Source: Zygnema cylindricum
Taxonomy: Eukaryota; Streptophyta; Zygnematophyceae; Zygnematales; Zygnemataceae
Reading direction: 5' to 3'
NCBI GenBank assembly: GCA_037447655.1
Contig: JBBHKE010002227.1
Location: forward strand, 1-46,720
DNA: 46,720 nt
The first letter of the stretch is position 1; every line of letters begins with the position of its first letter. Of this stretch, positions 21,259-31,298 are shown piece after piece. The position numbers and the translations under genes are program-made. A model generated the notes under the pieces. It did no database searches. It was not told the DNA's origin and was given only the letters and a program-made list of their open reading frames with translations.

Positions 21259-23292
21259 CTAATCAATTTCCATCACGTCTTCCGCTTCGGGTAGAGTTGT
21301 CACTGGAGTTTCCACAGCCGAGTCCTTCTTCGTCTGATTTGTACCTGCAATAATGTCATCGTCTCTAAAACCTTGATAGTTAGGAAGCTCAAAGTCATCA
21401 AAATTTTCTGACTCAAATCTGATTTTTACTGACTTCGTATATTTGAAGGGATCCACAGACTTTTCTTCATCCATAACTACTAGATGTTTTACTAAGATTA
21501 TATCTTCCCTTTTTAGATCATAAACTCTATATCCTTTAACATCTTCATCATATCCTAATAAGTATCCCGGTTTTCCTTTAGGATCTAGCTTCCAATTAGA
21601 TCGATCTGTATCTAGATTGAATACTTGACTGCCGAAAACCTTTAAGTGGGATATGTCTGGTTTTCGGCCTGTCCATCTCTCATAAGGTGTTTGATCTTTT
21701 ATAGCTGAAGTAAAAACTCTATTTTTGAGGTAATTAGCACAGTTCATTGCTTCTGCCCAAAACCTTTTTCCTATCTTTTTATCTGACAACATACTTCTAG
21801 CACTATCACTTAGTGTTCTATTTAACCTTTCAGCTACCCCATTCTGTTCCGGATTTTCTGGAACTGTCTTCTGGTGTTGAACCCCATCTTCCCTCAAAAA
21901 ATCCTCAAACTGGTTAGAAGTATACTCTCCACCATTGTCACTCCTTACTCTCTTGATTGGAGTTTCATGGAGTTTTTCGCTCCATGCTTTATATTGTCTA
22001 AAACAGTCCTCAGCTTCTGACTTGTTTTTCAAAAAATATACTCGGGAATACCGAGACCAATCATCAGTTATAGTCATCATAAATCTCTTCCCCCCCGGTG
22101 AGGGCACTCTAGCCGGTCCCCAAATATCTGTGTGTACTAGATCTAGAAGTTTTTCTCCCTTGTAGGTGGCTGTTTTTGGAAAGGGTAATCTGTGTGCTTT
22201 ACCTTGAGCACACCCACTACAATCACTTATATCATCACTCTCACTGAACTGAATCCCTTCCACCACTCCCATCTTTTTCATCTCTCTTAACTTATCTAGA
22301 TTCACATGCCCAAGCCTCTTATGCCACATCATAATATCATGAACACCAGCATAATAAAGTTTCTTCGTTTCATTACTTAAGATCAGCCTAAACATCCCAT
22401 GGCTACCTTTCTCAGCAATGAAATAGACATCCTCCTCAAAACTAGCAGTAAAGACTCCTTCCCTAGTGCTAGTGAAAAAACCCTTATCATCTAATACGGA
22501 TGTAGAGATAAGGTTTTTGTTCAGCTCCGGAATAAACAATACATCAGAGAATGTTAATATGGATGTCTTTCCTTCTACTAACACTTTCAGATCTACCGAT
22601 CCTACAAGAGTAGTGGTGACTATCCTCCCATCCTCGTACTCTATCTCTACGGTGGGAATCTTTCTTATCTTAGTGAACAGGTGCCTATCCTTACACATGT
22701 GCATGGAGGCACCTGAATCTATAATCCAGTCTGCTTCACCTTTCAATCCACCGTAAGCACATTTCTGCCTTCGTGGAATTTCAACCTCATTTTTCGCCTC
22801 CAACTCCTCATCCAAAAGGAGCTCATCGTCTTCGTCCTCGGATTCCGCCTCAAGTACCTGTGTGACAAGGGCCTTTTTCTTTCCTCTCGGGGTACCACCG
22901 GTCTGCCCCTCCTTTAACCGAAGCTCGGTTAGCTTAGTGCACTCTGCCATATAGTGCCTCGGTTTCTTACAAAAATGACATAAACCTTTGGGAGCCCTTG
23001 GTTCGAACTCGTCAGCCTGTTTTTTCTGCTCCCTACCCCCACAGTTTCCGACTGGTTTCCGGGGATCTTTGTTTCTCCAATAGGTCGCTGTTGCCAAGGC
23101 TTGGCCACTCTTTCCTCCCCTTCGGATCTCAATCGTATTCTCTCGAACGAGAATCATCCCTACCACTGAGTTCCATATCCACCTTGAGTCCGGCAAGTCC
23201 TGCACACGGTTGACTATGTTCTCGAACTCATCAGGTAACTTCATCAGTAAACAGTTAACCTTTTTTTTATCACTAAAAAACTTTACCCGCAC
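21259..23292 (-). CDS. Copia-5 zinc-knuckle, protease and integrase polyprotein segment
   Basis: The longest undamaged stretch in the window, 677 codons. Visible in order: Gag C-terminal helices (residues 1-60), CCHC knuckle CHFCKKPRHYMAEC (105-118), acidic linker, aspartic protease site DSGA (192-195), pre-integrase region with HHCC zinc ligands H324, H329, C358 and C361, then the integrase core with D389 (HTDIWGP), D452 (SDNGGEY) and E488, an exact D,D(35)E spacing. The C-terminal part contains KVFGSQVF and GYRVYDLKRED. It ends at a TAG where Copia-7 reads Ser. It acts in the virus-like particle and in the nucleus during integration. As part of a broken gag-pol it lacks an intact N-terminus and downstream domains. 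Confidence 0.93.
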   Translation of the reverse strand: MRVKFFSDKKKVNCLLMKLPDEFENIVNRVQDLPDSRWIWNSVVGMILVRENTIEIRRGGKSGQALATATYWRNKDPRKPVGNCGGREQKKQADEFEPRAPKGLCHFCKKPRHYMAECTKLTELRLKEGQTGGTPRGKKKALVTQVLEAESEDEDDELLLDEELEAKNEVEIPRRQKCAYGGLKGEADWIIDSGASMHMCKDRHLFTKIRKIPTVEIEYEDGRIVTTTLVGSVDLKVLVEGKTSILTFSDVLFIPELNKNLISTSVLDDKGFFTSTREGVFTASFEEDVYFIAEKGSHGMFRLILSNETKKLYYAGVHDIMMWHKRLGHVNLDKLREMKKMGVVEGIQFSESDDISDCSGCAQGKAHRLPFPKTATYKGEKLLDLVHTDIWGPARVPSPGGKRFMMTITDDWSRYSRVYFLKNKSEAEDCFRQYKAWSEKLHETPIKRVRSDNGGEYTSNQFEDFLREDGVQHQKTVPENPEQNGVAERLNRTLSDSARSMLSDKKIGKRFWAEAMNCANYLKNRVFTSAIKDQTPYERWTGRKPDISHLKVFGSQVFNLDTDRSNWKLDPKGKPGYLLGYDEDVKGYRVYDLKREDIILVKHLVVMDEEKSVDPFKYTKSVKIRFESENFDDFELPNYQGFRDDDIIAGTNQTKKDSAVETPVTTLPEAEDVMEID

Positions 23293-23854
23293 TCTCTAAC
23301 TCCATGAAGAGTGTAGCAAGCTCATTGCAAAAATCCAACATATTTCCCCCTTTGTACACATACTCCTTAACTTTCTGATCAGCCAACTGTTGTTGCTGAA
23401 TCGTACCACTTCGATACATCTCTATGAGAGCCATCCAAAGATCGGATGCCCTTTCTACGTGCAAATGAGGACATGCAAGTCCTTGAGTGAGATGGCGTAG
23501 GATGAAGTGCTTTGTCGCCATATTGTTGAAGTCACAGGTTTCAGTATCATTCTCCTCGTTCCTCGGAATAGGTGACATGAATGCCGAACCAGTTGCTATT
23601 GGTGTGGTCGCCTCCTTCTCCTTTCATTTGTCCACCACCTCTCCTTCTTTTGTTTCCTCCGTTGAAGGTGAATCCTCTTTCCTGGTGAATGTGCTTCCTC
23701 CAAACCCGAGAGGAATTCCAAGACTTGATGGACGCCCCAATCGTCCACTCAGTATCCCCCAAAACCTTTTTTCGCATAGAGCTCCTATCATCATACTTTC
23801 CCTGTATATGAAGCCAAATCCATTAAAGATTAGTACCCTAGAGGGTGGTCCCAT
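23273..23854 (-). pseudogene. Copia-5 gag N-terminal region
   Basis: Starts at the ATG in the primer site: MGPPSRVLIFNGFGFIY, RESMMIGALCEKRFWGILSG, a Pro/Gly-rich PLGFGGST segment, then TGA at 23624-23626 after EVVDK. The same frame resumes (FMSPIPRNEENDTE, KHFILRHLTQGLACPHL, LIEMYRSGTIQQQQLADQ) until an extra T in a T-run near 23275 shifts the frame before the 677-codon segment. Copia-7 has the same TGA, but not the frameshift. Confidence 0.88.
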
Positions 23855-23858
23855 AACC

Positions 23859-24905
23859 TGAAACTCTGAGACCTCCATAAGTCCTCAGAGTGGACAGCTT
23901 CCAAGAAGCCTCTAGGATAATCCTGACCCCATTCTGTTTCAGCAAAAATAACTGCCACCCTCGCAAACAAAAACTCTGACCACCTCCACCCTTGTGAAGG
24001 CAAGACTCCCCTGGGTTGATAGCAAAAAGAATCTCTGAATTTGCTCCCCTGACCAGTAAGTTATGGAGGGTCAAAGTTGACCTTTTGTACAGAAGCTCTC
24101 TGGGAGAGAGGGTCCTATCTTCTAATTTTTCTAAGTCCTATCTCTCTCACAGACTCTATCTACTGATGTACGGAACCAATCAGATTACAGTTCCGTACGC
24201 AAAAGTACAGCTGCCGGTGTACTTTATGTACAGACACTGTACGACATGGCCTAAATGTCCACACGTGGTATGTTAGGATTCGCTCCTTTAATCCTCGGAG
24301 ATGCCGCGCTCCAATGTAACATCGCCATGTGTCATCCGATGTGGCGATGCTCACAAACCGCCGAATTCTTCTTCCGCGATCTCGGCGCTAATTCCGGCCG
24401 TCCGATTAAACTCACATTTGATCGTAGCTGTAATAAATACATGCGTCGTATTTGTTTTGCTTACAAAATCTATGCGCGGTATTGATTTCTTATCCATACC
24501 GCAATTTGTACTTTTACATACCAGATCTATGTATCCCGTTAACAATTATAGTTAAATGATTTATCCTAAGAATTAATGTTTAATTAATTATCGTACTATA
24601 TAATACGTAACACTACTTCTAGACTTAACGGCTAAGGCTACTGACTATCTACTATCTGTCGGCCGGCAGGTACACGGATCAAATCCTGTGGCCGGCACAT
24701 ACCTTTTAGTAAATAATCCCCTAACTAATATAAATTTCCCGTAAACCTCAGGATAGCCTAGGTACCCATGGCTCTAGCTTCCTCTCCAATTTCTTAGTGA
24801 CTGCGACAAGTTTGAGAGTTGGAGAGAGAAGTTAGAGGTAGACTGCCTCGACTTCTTTATTTCTATTCAGACCTAGAAAATACTTTAAAACCATTAATTT
24901 ATACA
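23859..24905 (-). repeat. 5' LTR of Copia-5 (family A, subtype S)
   Basis: A 1,047-bp LTR with plus-strand ends TGAAACTCTGAGACC and TTAATTTATACA. Directly left of it (23858 down) is the primer site, GGTTATGGGACCACC on the minus strand, with one change from consensus. Diagnostic bases match the 3' LTR of Copia-7. Confidence 0.95.
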
Positions 24906-24910
24906 ACATC

Positions 24911-26330
24911 TTTGTGAGTTGGTTATTAACTTATTTTTCTTGGAGTAGTTTACTACTTCTTTTTCCCTCTTCAAAATCTGACGCCGCTATAGAAGGCATC
25001 CTCGGGTTTCGTTTAAGAAGATTTTCAACTGCCCAATCTTCTAATTCTGGTGTCTTATCAAGATCCTCATCGGTTTCCATTTCGTATTGTGGCGTTTCCT
25101 CAGATGTTGTCCTTTCCTCCTCCTTTGGTATTTTCACAATTTTTTCTTTTTCTCCATCTTCCTACTTTTCATTTCCAAAGTCAAAGTCAGAAACGTGATC
25201 CGATACAAATTTGATTTTGACTTCCGTATTATACTTGAATGGATCAATGGACTTTACTTCATTCAACATTACTATGTGTTTCACCAAATGATATCTTTTT
25301 TTTTCAAATCATACACTCGGTATCCTTTTGTGCTCTCGTCATACCCTACAAGATATCTTGGTTTTCCTCTTCGCTCTAAATTCCATTTAGTCTTATCGGA
25401 ATTCAAACTGTGGACTTGACTTTTGAACACTCTTAAACTAGACAAATCTGGTTTTTTTCCTGTTCACCTCTCATGCAGAGTTTCGTCCTTATTTGCTGAA
25501 GTTAGTACTATATTTTTGATGAAATTAACATAGACTTTGCCCAAAATTGCAATCCTATTCTATTATCAGTTAGCATACTTGTGGACATATCTCCTAAAGT
25601 TCAATTCACTCTTTCTGCTACTCCATTTTGTTATAGGTTATAGGGAACAGTTTTTGAATTCCTTCTTCTTTAAGAAATTCTTCAAATTCCCTTGAGGTGT
25701 ATTCTTTCCCATTATCACTTTTTATCTTTTATATTGAGGTTTTATGTAATTTTTCACTCCATACTTTATATTCTTTGAAACATCTCAATACCTCTGAGAT
25801 ATGTCTGAGAAAATATACCTTAGTGTACCTATGACCTATCATCTATGATGGTTAACATCCATCTTTTCCCCCCATGTGACGCATACCTAGCAGGTCCCCA
25901 AACATCATGTGAATTAGATCTAATACTTTCTCTCTTCTAAATGTGGTTGCCTTTAGAAATGGAAGTCTATGAATCTTCCCTTAGGCACATCCACTACAAT
26001 CATTTGAGGTCTCATCATCTTCAAAAGTAATCACATCCACTATTCTTTTTTTCTTCCTTTTCTTTAATCAATCTAGATGCACATGCCCGAACCTTTTGTG
26101 CCAAAGCATCATATTACTTGCACACGAGTAGAGAACACTGTTTTAATTGCAAAGTACAATTTTGAACATTCCTTGGTTGCCTTTCGTAGCTATAAAATAT
26201 ACCTCATTATCAAAGCTTGTTGTGAAGATTCCTTTCTTAGTTCTTGTTTCAAACTCCTTTTCATCTAGAACAGCTGTAGAAACTAGGTTTTTGCTAAGCT
26301 GGGGAATGTAAAGAACATTTGAGAGTGTTA
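24911..26330 (-). pseudogene. Copia-4 integrase and linker, heavily decayed
   Basis: Minus-strand linker at 24931-25137 (ERTTSEETPQYEMETDEDL, KRNPRMPSIAASDFEEGKRS) and integrase traces farther right: a GYDESTKGYRVYDL-like segment near 25310-25370, a catalytic-core trace near 25690-25720 and the LGHVHLD-like zinc region near 26080. Frames shift repeatedly. Assigned by comparison with Copia-5, which it follows in order. Confidence 0.75.
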
Positions 26331-26334
26331 CAAT

Positions 26335-27730
26335 TCATGTTTTTCCATCAACTACAACCTTTAAGTCAACACTTTTAACAAGACTTGCGGTTTCTACTCT
26401 AAAATCTCCGTACTCTTTCTCAAGTGTTGGAATATTTCTCAGTTTAGTGAACCACATCTTATCTTTGCACATATGCATTGAGGCCTCTAAGTCTATGATC
26501 CACCCATCCTCGGGTGGGTCCCTCTTTCCTCCAAAAGAACACTTTTGTCTCTGTGCAATGTCGACATGCTTGTCAATGGTTTTTCGAATTAAGAAGAAGC
26601 TCATGCTTGTCAATGGTTTTTCGGATTAAGAAGAAGCTCCTGAAGCTCTTTTTCTAGTTCAGTTGCTTCGTCCTCTTCCTCATCATCAACTTGAGTCAAG
26701 AAAGCCTTTTTCTTTCTTACATCCCTTGAGGTTCCTTGTCAGTCAGAGATCTGCAAGTTGGACACAATCTACCATATAGTGTTCCGGTTTCTTGCAGTAG
26801 TGGCATAGTCCTCCTCGAGGAGTTCTTCTCCCATGTCGATCAAACCTTCCACCTCTTTGTCTTCTTCCTCGAAAATTTCGATAGGGATCTTTCCTTTCTC
26901 CTCATCACAATTCCGCCAATCAAATCTTGCAGACAATGCTTGAACACTTGGACTCCCTCTCCTAAGCTTTATAGTGCTCTCTTCCACTAAAATCATTCCC
27001 ACTTTATCATCCCATTTCCAATTGCTATCACCTATATCCTACAATTGGTTAATGATTTTACCATACTCTTCAAGTAGTTTCATCATCAATTTATTTACTC
27101 TTTGACTCTCAAGACCATGAGTTACTTGCACTCTCTAATTCTCCGATAATGCTCCTAAATCATTGCAATAATCATTCACACTTCTTCCTTTATAAGCATA
27201 GGCTGCAATCTTATTTTCTGTCAGCTATTCTTGCTGCAACAATCCACTTTTATATTTGTTAACTAGTGATACCCAAATCTGAGTCGAAGATCTGACATGC
27301 ATAAGGGGAATGGCAATGCCCTTCACTACACTTTTGAGAATTAAGAGCTTAGCAACCTTGTCCTTATAGTTCCATTTTTCATACTCTGATAATTCGGTCT
27401 GACTTTCTGTCACCATTATTTGTGGTGTTGCTGCCGGTATCCTCTTTGACAATGGAGTCCCTCGATATGCGACTTGTTTATTTTCTCCTTCCATGATTAT
27501 CTCCTCCCCTTCCTCACCATCATCGGTGATGGTGGTAGATGATCTAGCAGCTGTAGTGATGGAGGTGCCTGAAAAATGTGTTCCTCCAAACCCTGGTGGA
27601 GGTGGGCATCAAATTTCTTTGAACACTATGCCCTATAGGTGCTTCTCAAATAGTTCTCCCTCCATCATCATTTCCCAATAAAGAAAGTCTGGTCGATCAA
27701 ATATAGGCACCTTAGAGGGTGGGCCAATAA
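26335..27730 (-). pseudogene. Copia-4 protease and gag
   Basis: 26335-26613 carries the protease region: KCSFGGKRDPPEDGWIIDLE, ASMHMCKDKMWFTK; the DSG triplet is DLE, so the active site is lost. 26769-27002 is the basic Gag tail before a damaged knuckle (MGMILVEESTIKLRRGSPSV). 27225-27494 is the Gag core (KLLILKSVVKGIAIPLMHV, YKSGLLQQE). The N-terminus next to the primer site has ATT in place of ATG (IGPPSKVPIFD). Confidence 0.8.
26566..26639. repeat. 37-bp tandem duplication in the Copia-4 protease-linker region
   Basis: Two adjacent copies of a 37-bp unit starting ATGCTTGTCAATGG (26566-26602, 26603-26639), differing at one base (CGAATT/CGGATT). 37 is not a multiple of three, so it also shifts the frame. 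Confidence 0.92.
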
Positions 27731-27732
27731 CC
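27716..27732 (-). other. Primer binding site of Copia-4
   Basis: Minus strand GGTTATTGGCCCACCCT follows LTR end TTGCA; one change (G to T) from the half-tRNA consensus, which also destroys the embedded ATG. Confidence 0.75.
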
Positions 27733-28598
27733 TGCAATTATGTGATCTCCATTGACCCACAGAATGGGCAGCCTATGTAAAGCCTCTAAAATAATGTATG
27801 CCCCTTCCTCTTTCTCAATTAATATGTTCCACCCTGGCACACAAGTAGTTTGACCACCCTCACCCTTGTGAGGATCCGACTCCCCTGAGCGGACACAAAA
27901 ATAATCACTCAATTCGCTCCTCTGAGGAGTAAGTTATGGTTGGTCAAATATGACCTTTATAGTTACAAGCTCTCTTAAAGAGAGGTACCTAAATTTCACT
28001 AAGTCTTGGTCTGCCTACTCACGGCTACCTACTACTAAACCTTATTTCAATAGGAACAATGTATAGTACAAGAAGGTACAATGGCTACGACATGGCCTTC
28101 AAGGTGACGCTAGTCAAATCGAGAGTCATGGTTCCTCCTCCCATCTTCCCCGATATCGAATAATGCGGCGCCACGTGGCATCGCGTGACGCTATCTCGAA
28201 AGGCCGCCAAAAGCTAATTCCATGTGGCGCCTTACAACGACGGCCGTCTGATCAATTAAATTTACATGGTTCGGATTCGCGTCGTGCATGAATTGTTTCA
28301 CATGCGCCTCTTCGTCAATTTTGTATGAATTTGCCTACATGTCATAATTGAATTTAGTATGAAACATAGTGAGTTTATCGTTCCATCTAGACTTAATGGT
28401 TAAGGCCTCAGGCTAATGCAATATATAGGTGGCAAGTTCAAATCCGCCCAGGGCAACATTTTGGTAAAATGCCCTCCACCTCAGTCTGCCACCTTTTGAA
28501 TAAGGCGGCAGCCATGGCGTGTCTTGGATCCTCTCTCTCTCTCTCTTTCGAGTCTAAGAAAAATAGAGAAGTAGACTGTTAATTACCTTTTTTCAACA
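27733..28598 (-). repeat. 5' LTR of Copia-4
   Basis: An 866-bp LTR with plus-strand ends TGCAATTATGTG and TTTTTTCAACA, shorter than those of families A-C and diverged from them, but with the same order of landmarks. Its middle (CGTGACGCTATCTC, GGCCGTC) closely matches the solo LTR at 38907-39960. A (CT)n run occurs at about 28529-28550. Confidence 0.85.
28388..28445 (+). other. tRNA-like A box and B box inside an LTR, antisense to the element
   Basis: TAGACTTAATGGTTAAGGC (28388-28406) resembles a tRNA D-arm/A box and GTTCAAATCC (28436-28445) fits the B-box consensus GWTCRANNC. Comparable pairs occur in the other LTRs: 5616-5682, 7642-7709, 8860-8926, 11800-11857, and near 12490-12545, 15552-15612, 19222-19290, 24622-24690, 31515-31585, 36915-36985 and 39757-39820, always antisense to the retroelement. 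No complete cloverleaf could be drawn, so this is not called a tRNA gene. It may be a captured tRNA-derived SINE head or a Pol III promoter. Confidence 0.55.
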
Positions 28599-28603
28599 GA
28601 TAG

Positions 28604-29903
28604 ATTATGAGGAAAAATTTTCACCAGTTGATAAGTTTCTATCTGTCCGTATTTCACTTATATTACCTACTATAGATGATTTTGAAATCCACTAGGTGGA
28701 TGTAAAGACTGCTATATTGCATATTGATTTAGAAGAGTCATCTATATTAAGTAACCAAAGATGTATAAGGAAGTAGGAAAAAAGTATCTTGTATATTTAT
28801 TTTCAAAATCGTTTTATGGCTTGAAACAAGCCATGGGCTAGTACAACCAAAATTTAGATGAGTTTTCGACATAATTAGGATTCACTAAAATTAGCTCTGA
28901 TCATTCGGTATTTATCAGGTGCACTGATAATCCTGATGAGGTGATATTTATTGTTATGTATGTTGAACATTTGCTGCTAATAGTAAGAACAAAAAAGAAA
29001 ATGTTAAAGTATACACGTTCTTAATTCACAATTCGGAATGAAAGATTTGGGTGAGGGGATATGTATCCTTGGAATAGAAGTAGAAAGAGACACAAAAAAT
29101 ATAATAATTTGGCTAAATTAGAAAGAAGTGATAGAGAACATGTTGGAAAAAATTGGCTTGGTGATAAAGGTTGTGGAACTCTTACACGCAAAAACTTAAT
29201 GGAATAAAGCATGAGTTTGGAGTATTGATAGATGGGGACCTAAATATAGAAGAACAAGAGTTTATGTCTCAAGTCCTCTATCGACAATTCTAGTTGGTCC
29301 GACATTGTAGTTGTTGTGTTGTATTGAGCAAAATTTTGCCATATCCACGTAACAGAGATTCGGAGGCAGCAAAAAACGGTCTTAATATATTTTATTGTGA
29401 CCAGAAATTTTTATATTGCTTTGGGAGGTGACAAGGTTGGCATTAATACTTCGAGCGACGCTAGCTTTGGTGATGTGCCTAATAGGAAGTGTACAACTGG
29501 GTATGTCATTCAAATTGGAAGTGGAAATTATAGTTGGAGTAGTAAACTCCAAAATGTCACGGCTCAATCCCCTATGTAGGCAGAATACAAGGCTACAAAT
29601 GCAGCCTTGAAAGAGTTACTTTCGATTAACGTAATTTTTCAAGAGTTGGATTTTACACAACAAGGGACACAAATAATATGGTGCAACAATCATGTAGCCG
29701 TTTCTGTGCCTACAATCCCAAGTCAGCATTTTAAAAGTAAGCATAAGGACATTGATGTACATTTTGTACAATAGAAAGTATTTGCAAAAGTCGTCAAACT
29801 TTGTAACTTGCGTGATGAGAAAATGATTGCACACAGGTTCACTAAAGCCCTTCCAGCTCCTAAGTTGGAATAGTGCACTAAAGCATGTGGCCTTATTGAG
29901 TAA
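28604..29903 (+). pseudogene. Copia-6 reverse transcriptase and RNase H
   Basis: Traces in order: DYEEKFSPVDKFLSVRISL, VDVKTAIL, YGLKQAMG, an altered catalytic box (MYVEHLL where YVDD is expected), then the RNase H: SSDASFGDVPNRKCTTGYVI, AEYKATNAALKELLSI, CNNHVAVSVP, SKHKDIDVHFV and the end KACGLIE before TAA at 29901-29903. Many stops and frameshifts are present. The YVDD to YVEH change alone would abolish polymerase activity. Confidence 0.8.
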
Positions 29904-29925
29904 GTCTTTCGAAGCTTAAGGGGAG

Positions 29926-30382
29926 TATTGGAAAGTAAGGTTCACTGAGTCTTAAAAATTGTAGTGCAAGACTGTGAATATTTTTGGACTATAAGCAGCT
30001 TAATATTGATCTGATTTAATGTGGATTTTTTGTAGTATCTACTCAAACCATTTTACGTAGTAGATAGATATAGACGACCGCCAATAAATACGGACGTGAA
30101 ACTTGTCTCCTGGATTTTTCGGGTATATATATTGTGATAGGACAATTCTGGTCTTAAGACTTATAATTTTGTGAGCAGATTCTGTGGTTCACCCTATGAA
30201 TACGTTTTAGATGCTTTCGATATATTTAGGGTATTTAGACCAGTTTGAAATGATCAATTGATACAAAATGTACATTCTTCAGAGTTTAGAAAATGAGAGC
30301 ACTCGGTGCAACTTCAATTTATTGTGTTATATTGTTCTTCACTTGACTGTTGTTTACTTGTCTGGTTGAAAGACCTCTTTCA
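29926..30382 (+). repeat. Probable 3' LTR of Copia-6
   Basis: Starts TATTGGAAAGTAAGG (TG mutated to TA) right after the polypurine tract and contains GGTATATATATTG near 30121. I place the end at CTCTTTCA (30382); with no second copy in the window this edge is provisional. Confidence 0.5.
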
Positions 30383-31293
30383 TTTGGAGTTATATATTTT
30401 ATAGTATTTATCAAGTCTGTTGATAGGAATCCCTTTTGGGTTTTCTTTTGCTAGAATATGTGACAATGGTTCATCTCTTGCCAGTCTAAGTGCTAAGTGC
30501 TCCTTTTGCTCCTCCACGAACGAGTATTCTAGCTGGTACAAGTGTGATTCCGAGTGCAAGTGGATCATAGTCTAGTCAAAATGCCAATGACCTCTCACAT
30601 CTTTCGCTTTCTTTCTCCTCCGTTTCCCCTTTTCTCTCATTTATCTTTTTTTTCCCTTCTCCCTATTCATTTGCCTTTCCCTATTTACCTTTTATTTTGC
30701 TCCTTTTTTTCTCCCTCTCCCTCTCTTTATCCTCTCTTGTCTCCCTCTCGTCTCTCTCTGTTTTTTCTCTCTTTTTGTCCTTTTTCCTCTCCTTTTACCT
30801 TCTGCTCACCTTTTTGTGCTTTTATCTTCTCTCTTGTTTTTGTCTATATCACCCTTTATTCATCTCTCTTTTTTTGTCTTTTTCTCCTGTTGCTCTTTTT
30901 CTCTCTCACACATTTTTTTCCTCTCTCTCTTATTTTTTATATTTCTCTCTCTCTCTCCCCATATTATTTTTTCTCTCTCTTCTTTTTTTTCTTTCATATC
31001 GAATGTTCTCGCCCTCTTGTTAGTTCAATTTTATCTTTTTTTTTGTCCCTATCTCTCTCTCTTTCTCGCTCTCTTTGTGTCCCTCTCACTCTGTCTCTAT
31101 TGTTTTTTTTTTTTCTTTTTTCCTCTAAACTTTTTACCTCTACATCCGCGTTGGTCACTTGTTGCTTGTAACTTATGGTTGGGCCATCTGTTGTTTAAAA
31201 GTTGTTTATTCCTTAATGTGCTTAAAATATGTAATCTTTGAGGACCGGCGAAGGTGTTGGCACATGTTTTCAATTTAATGTTTTAATGTTGTG
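30383..31293. other. No convincing gene; polypyrimidine tract
   Basis: From about 30590 to 31140 the plus strand is almost purely T and C (runs such as TCTCTCTCTC and TTTTTTTT) and gives long but low-complexity frames of Ser/Leu/Phe that I reject as genes. A 62-codon minus frame at 30380-30568 contains no family motif I recognise. TACTC at 31294-31298 is the left target duplication of Copia-7. Confidence 0.7.
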
Positions 31294-31298
31294 TACTC

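Larger units (their letters stand above)
18458..24905 (-). mobile_element. Copia-5, full-length family A copia element
   Basis: A 6,448-bp minus-strand element with 5' LTR 23859-24905, 3' LTR 18458-19505 and matching target duplications ACATC (18453-18457 and 24906-24910). Gag-pol runs from 23854 to 19519. It is inactive as read: a TGA in gag, a frameshift before the zinc knuckle, and stops at 21259, 20359 and 19885. Close relative of Copia-7, which lies about 6.4 kb to the right in the opposite orientation. Confidence 0.95.
16935..28598 (-). mobile_element. Copia-4, older minus-strand copia element split by Copia-5
   Basis: Minus order from the right: 5' LTR 27733-28598, primer site 27716-27732, gag and protease about 26335-27730, integrase and linker 24911-26330, then (after Copia-5) reverse transcriptase 17462-18452 and RNase H 16935-17460. 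The two halves join correctly across Copia-5. Copia-4 sits in the reverse transcriptase of Copia-6; GATAG at 28599-28603 should be its target duplication. The 3' LTR should be left of the window because Copia-2 interrupts the RNase H end. More decayed than Copia-5. Confidence 0.83.
28604..30382 (+). mobile_element. Copia-6, oldest copia remnant (3' half)
   Basis: Plus-strand reverse transcriptase-RNase H remnant, polypurine tract AAGGGGAG (29918-29925) and a 3' LTR from 29926. It begins abruptly at 28604, where Copia-4 inserted within the reverse transcriptase; the 5' half should be far to the left. It is the most decayed element and differs in sequence and LTR from all the others. Confidence 0.75.

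Noticed and set aside
28388-28445. A functional tRNA gene
   Set aside because: A and B boxes are present but I could not form an acceptor stem or a proper anticodon arm, and there is no clear T-run terminator just downstream.
30380-30568. 62-codon minus frame with a Leu/Glu-rich sequence
   Set aside because: No recognised family, short, overlaps the presumed Copia-6 LTR end; not enough support for a gene.
30554-31241. Overlapping frames of 205, 141 and 108 codons rich in Ser, Leu and Phe
   Set aside because: They are translations of a T/C-only tract in several frames at once; no domain, no codon structure.
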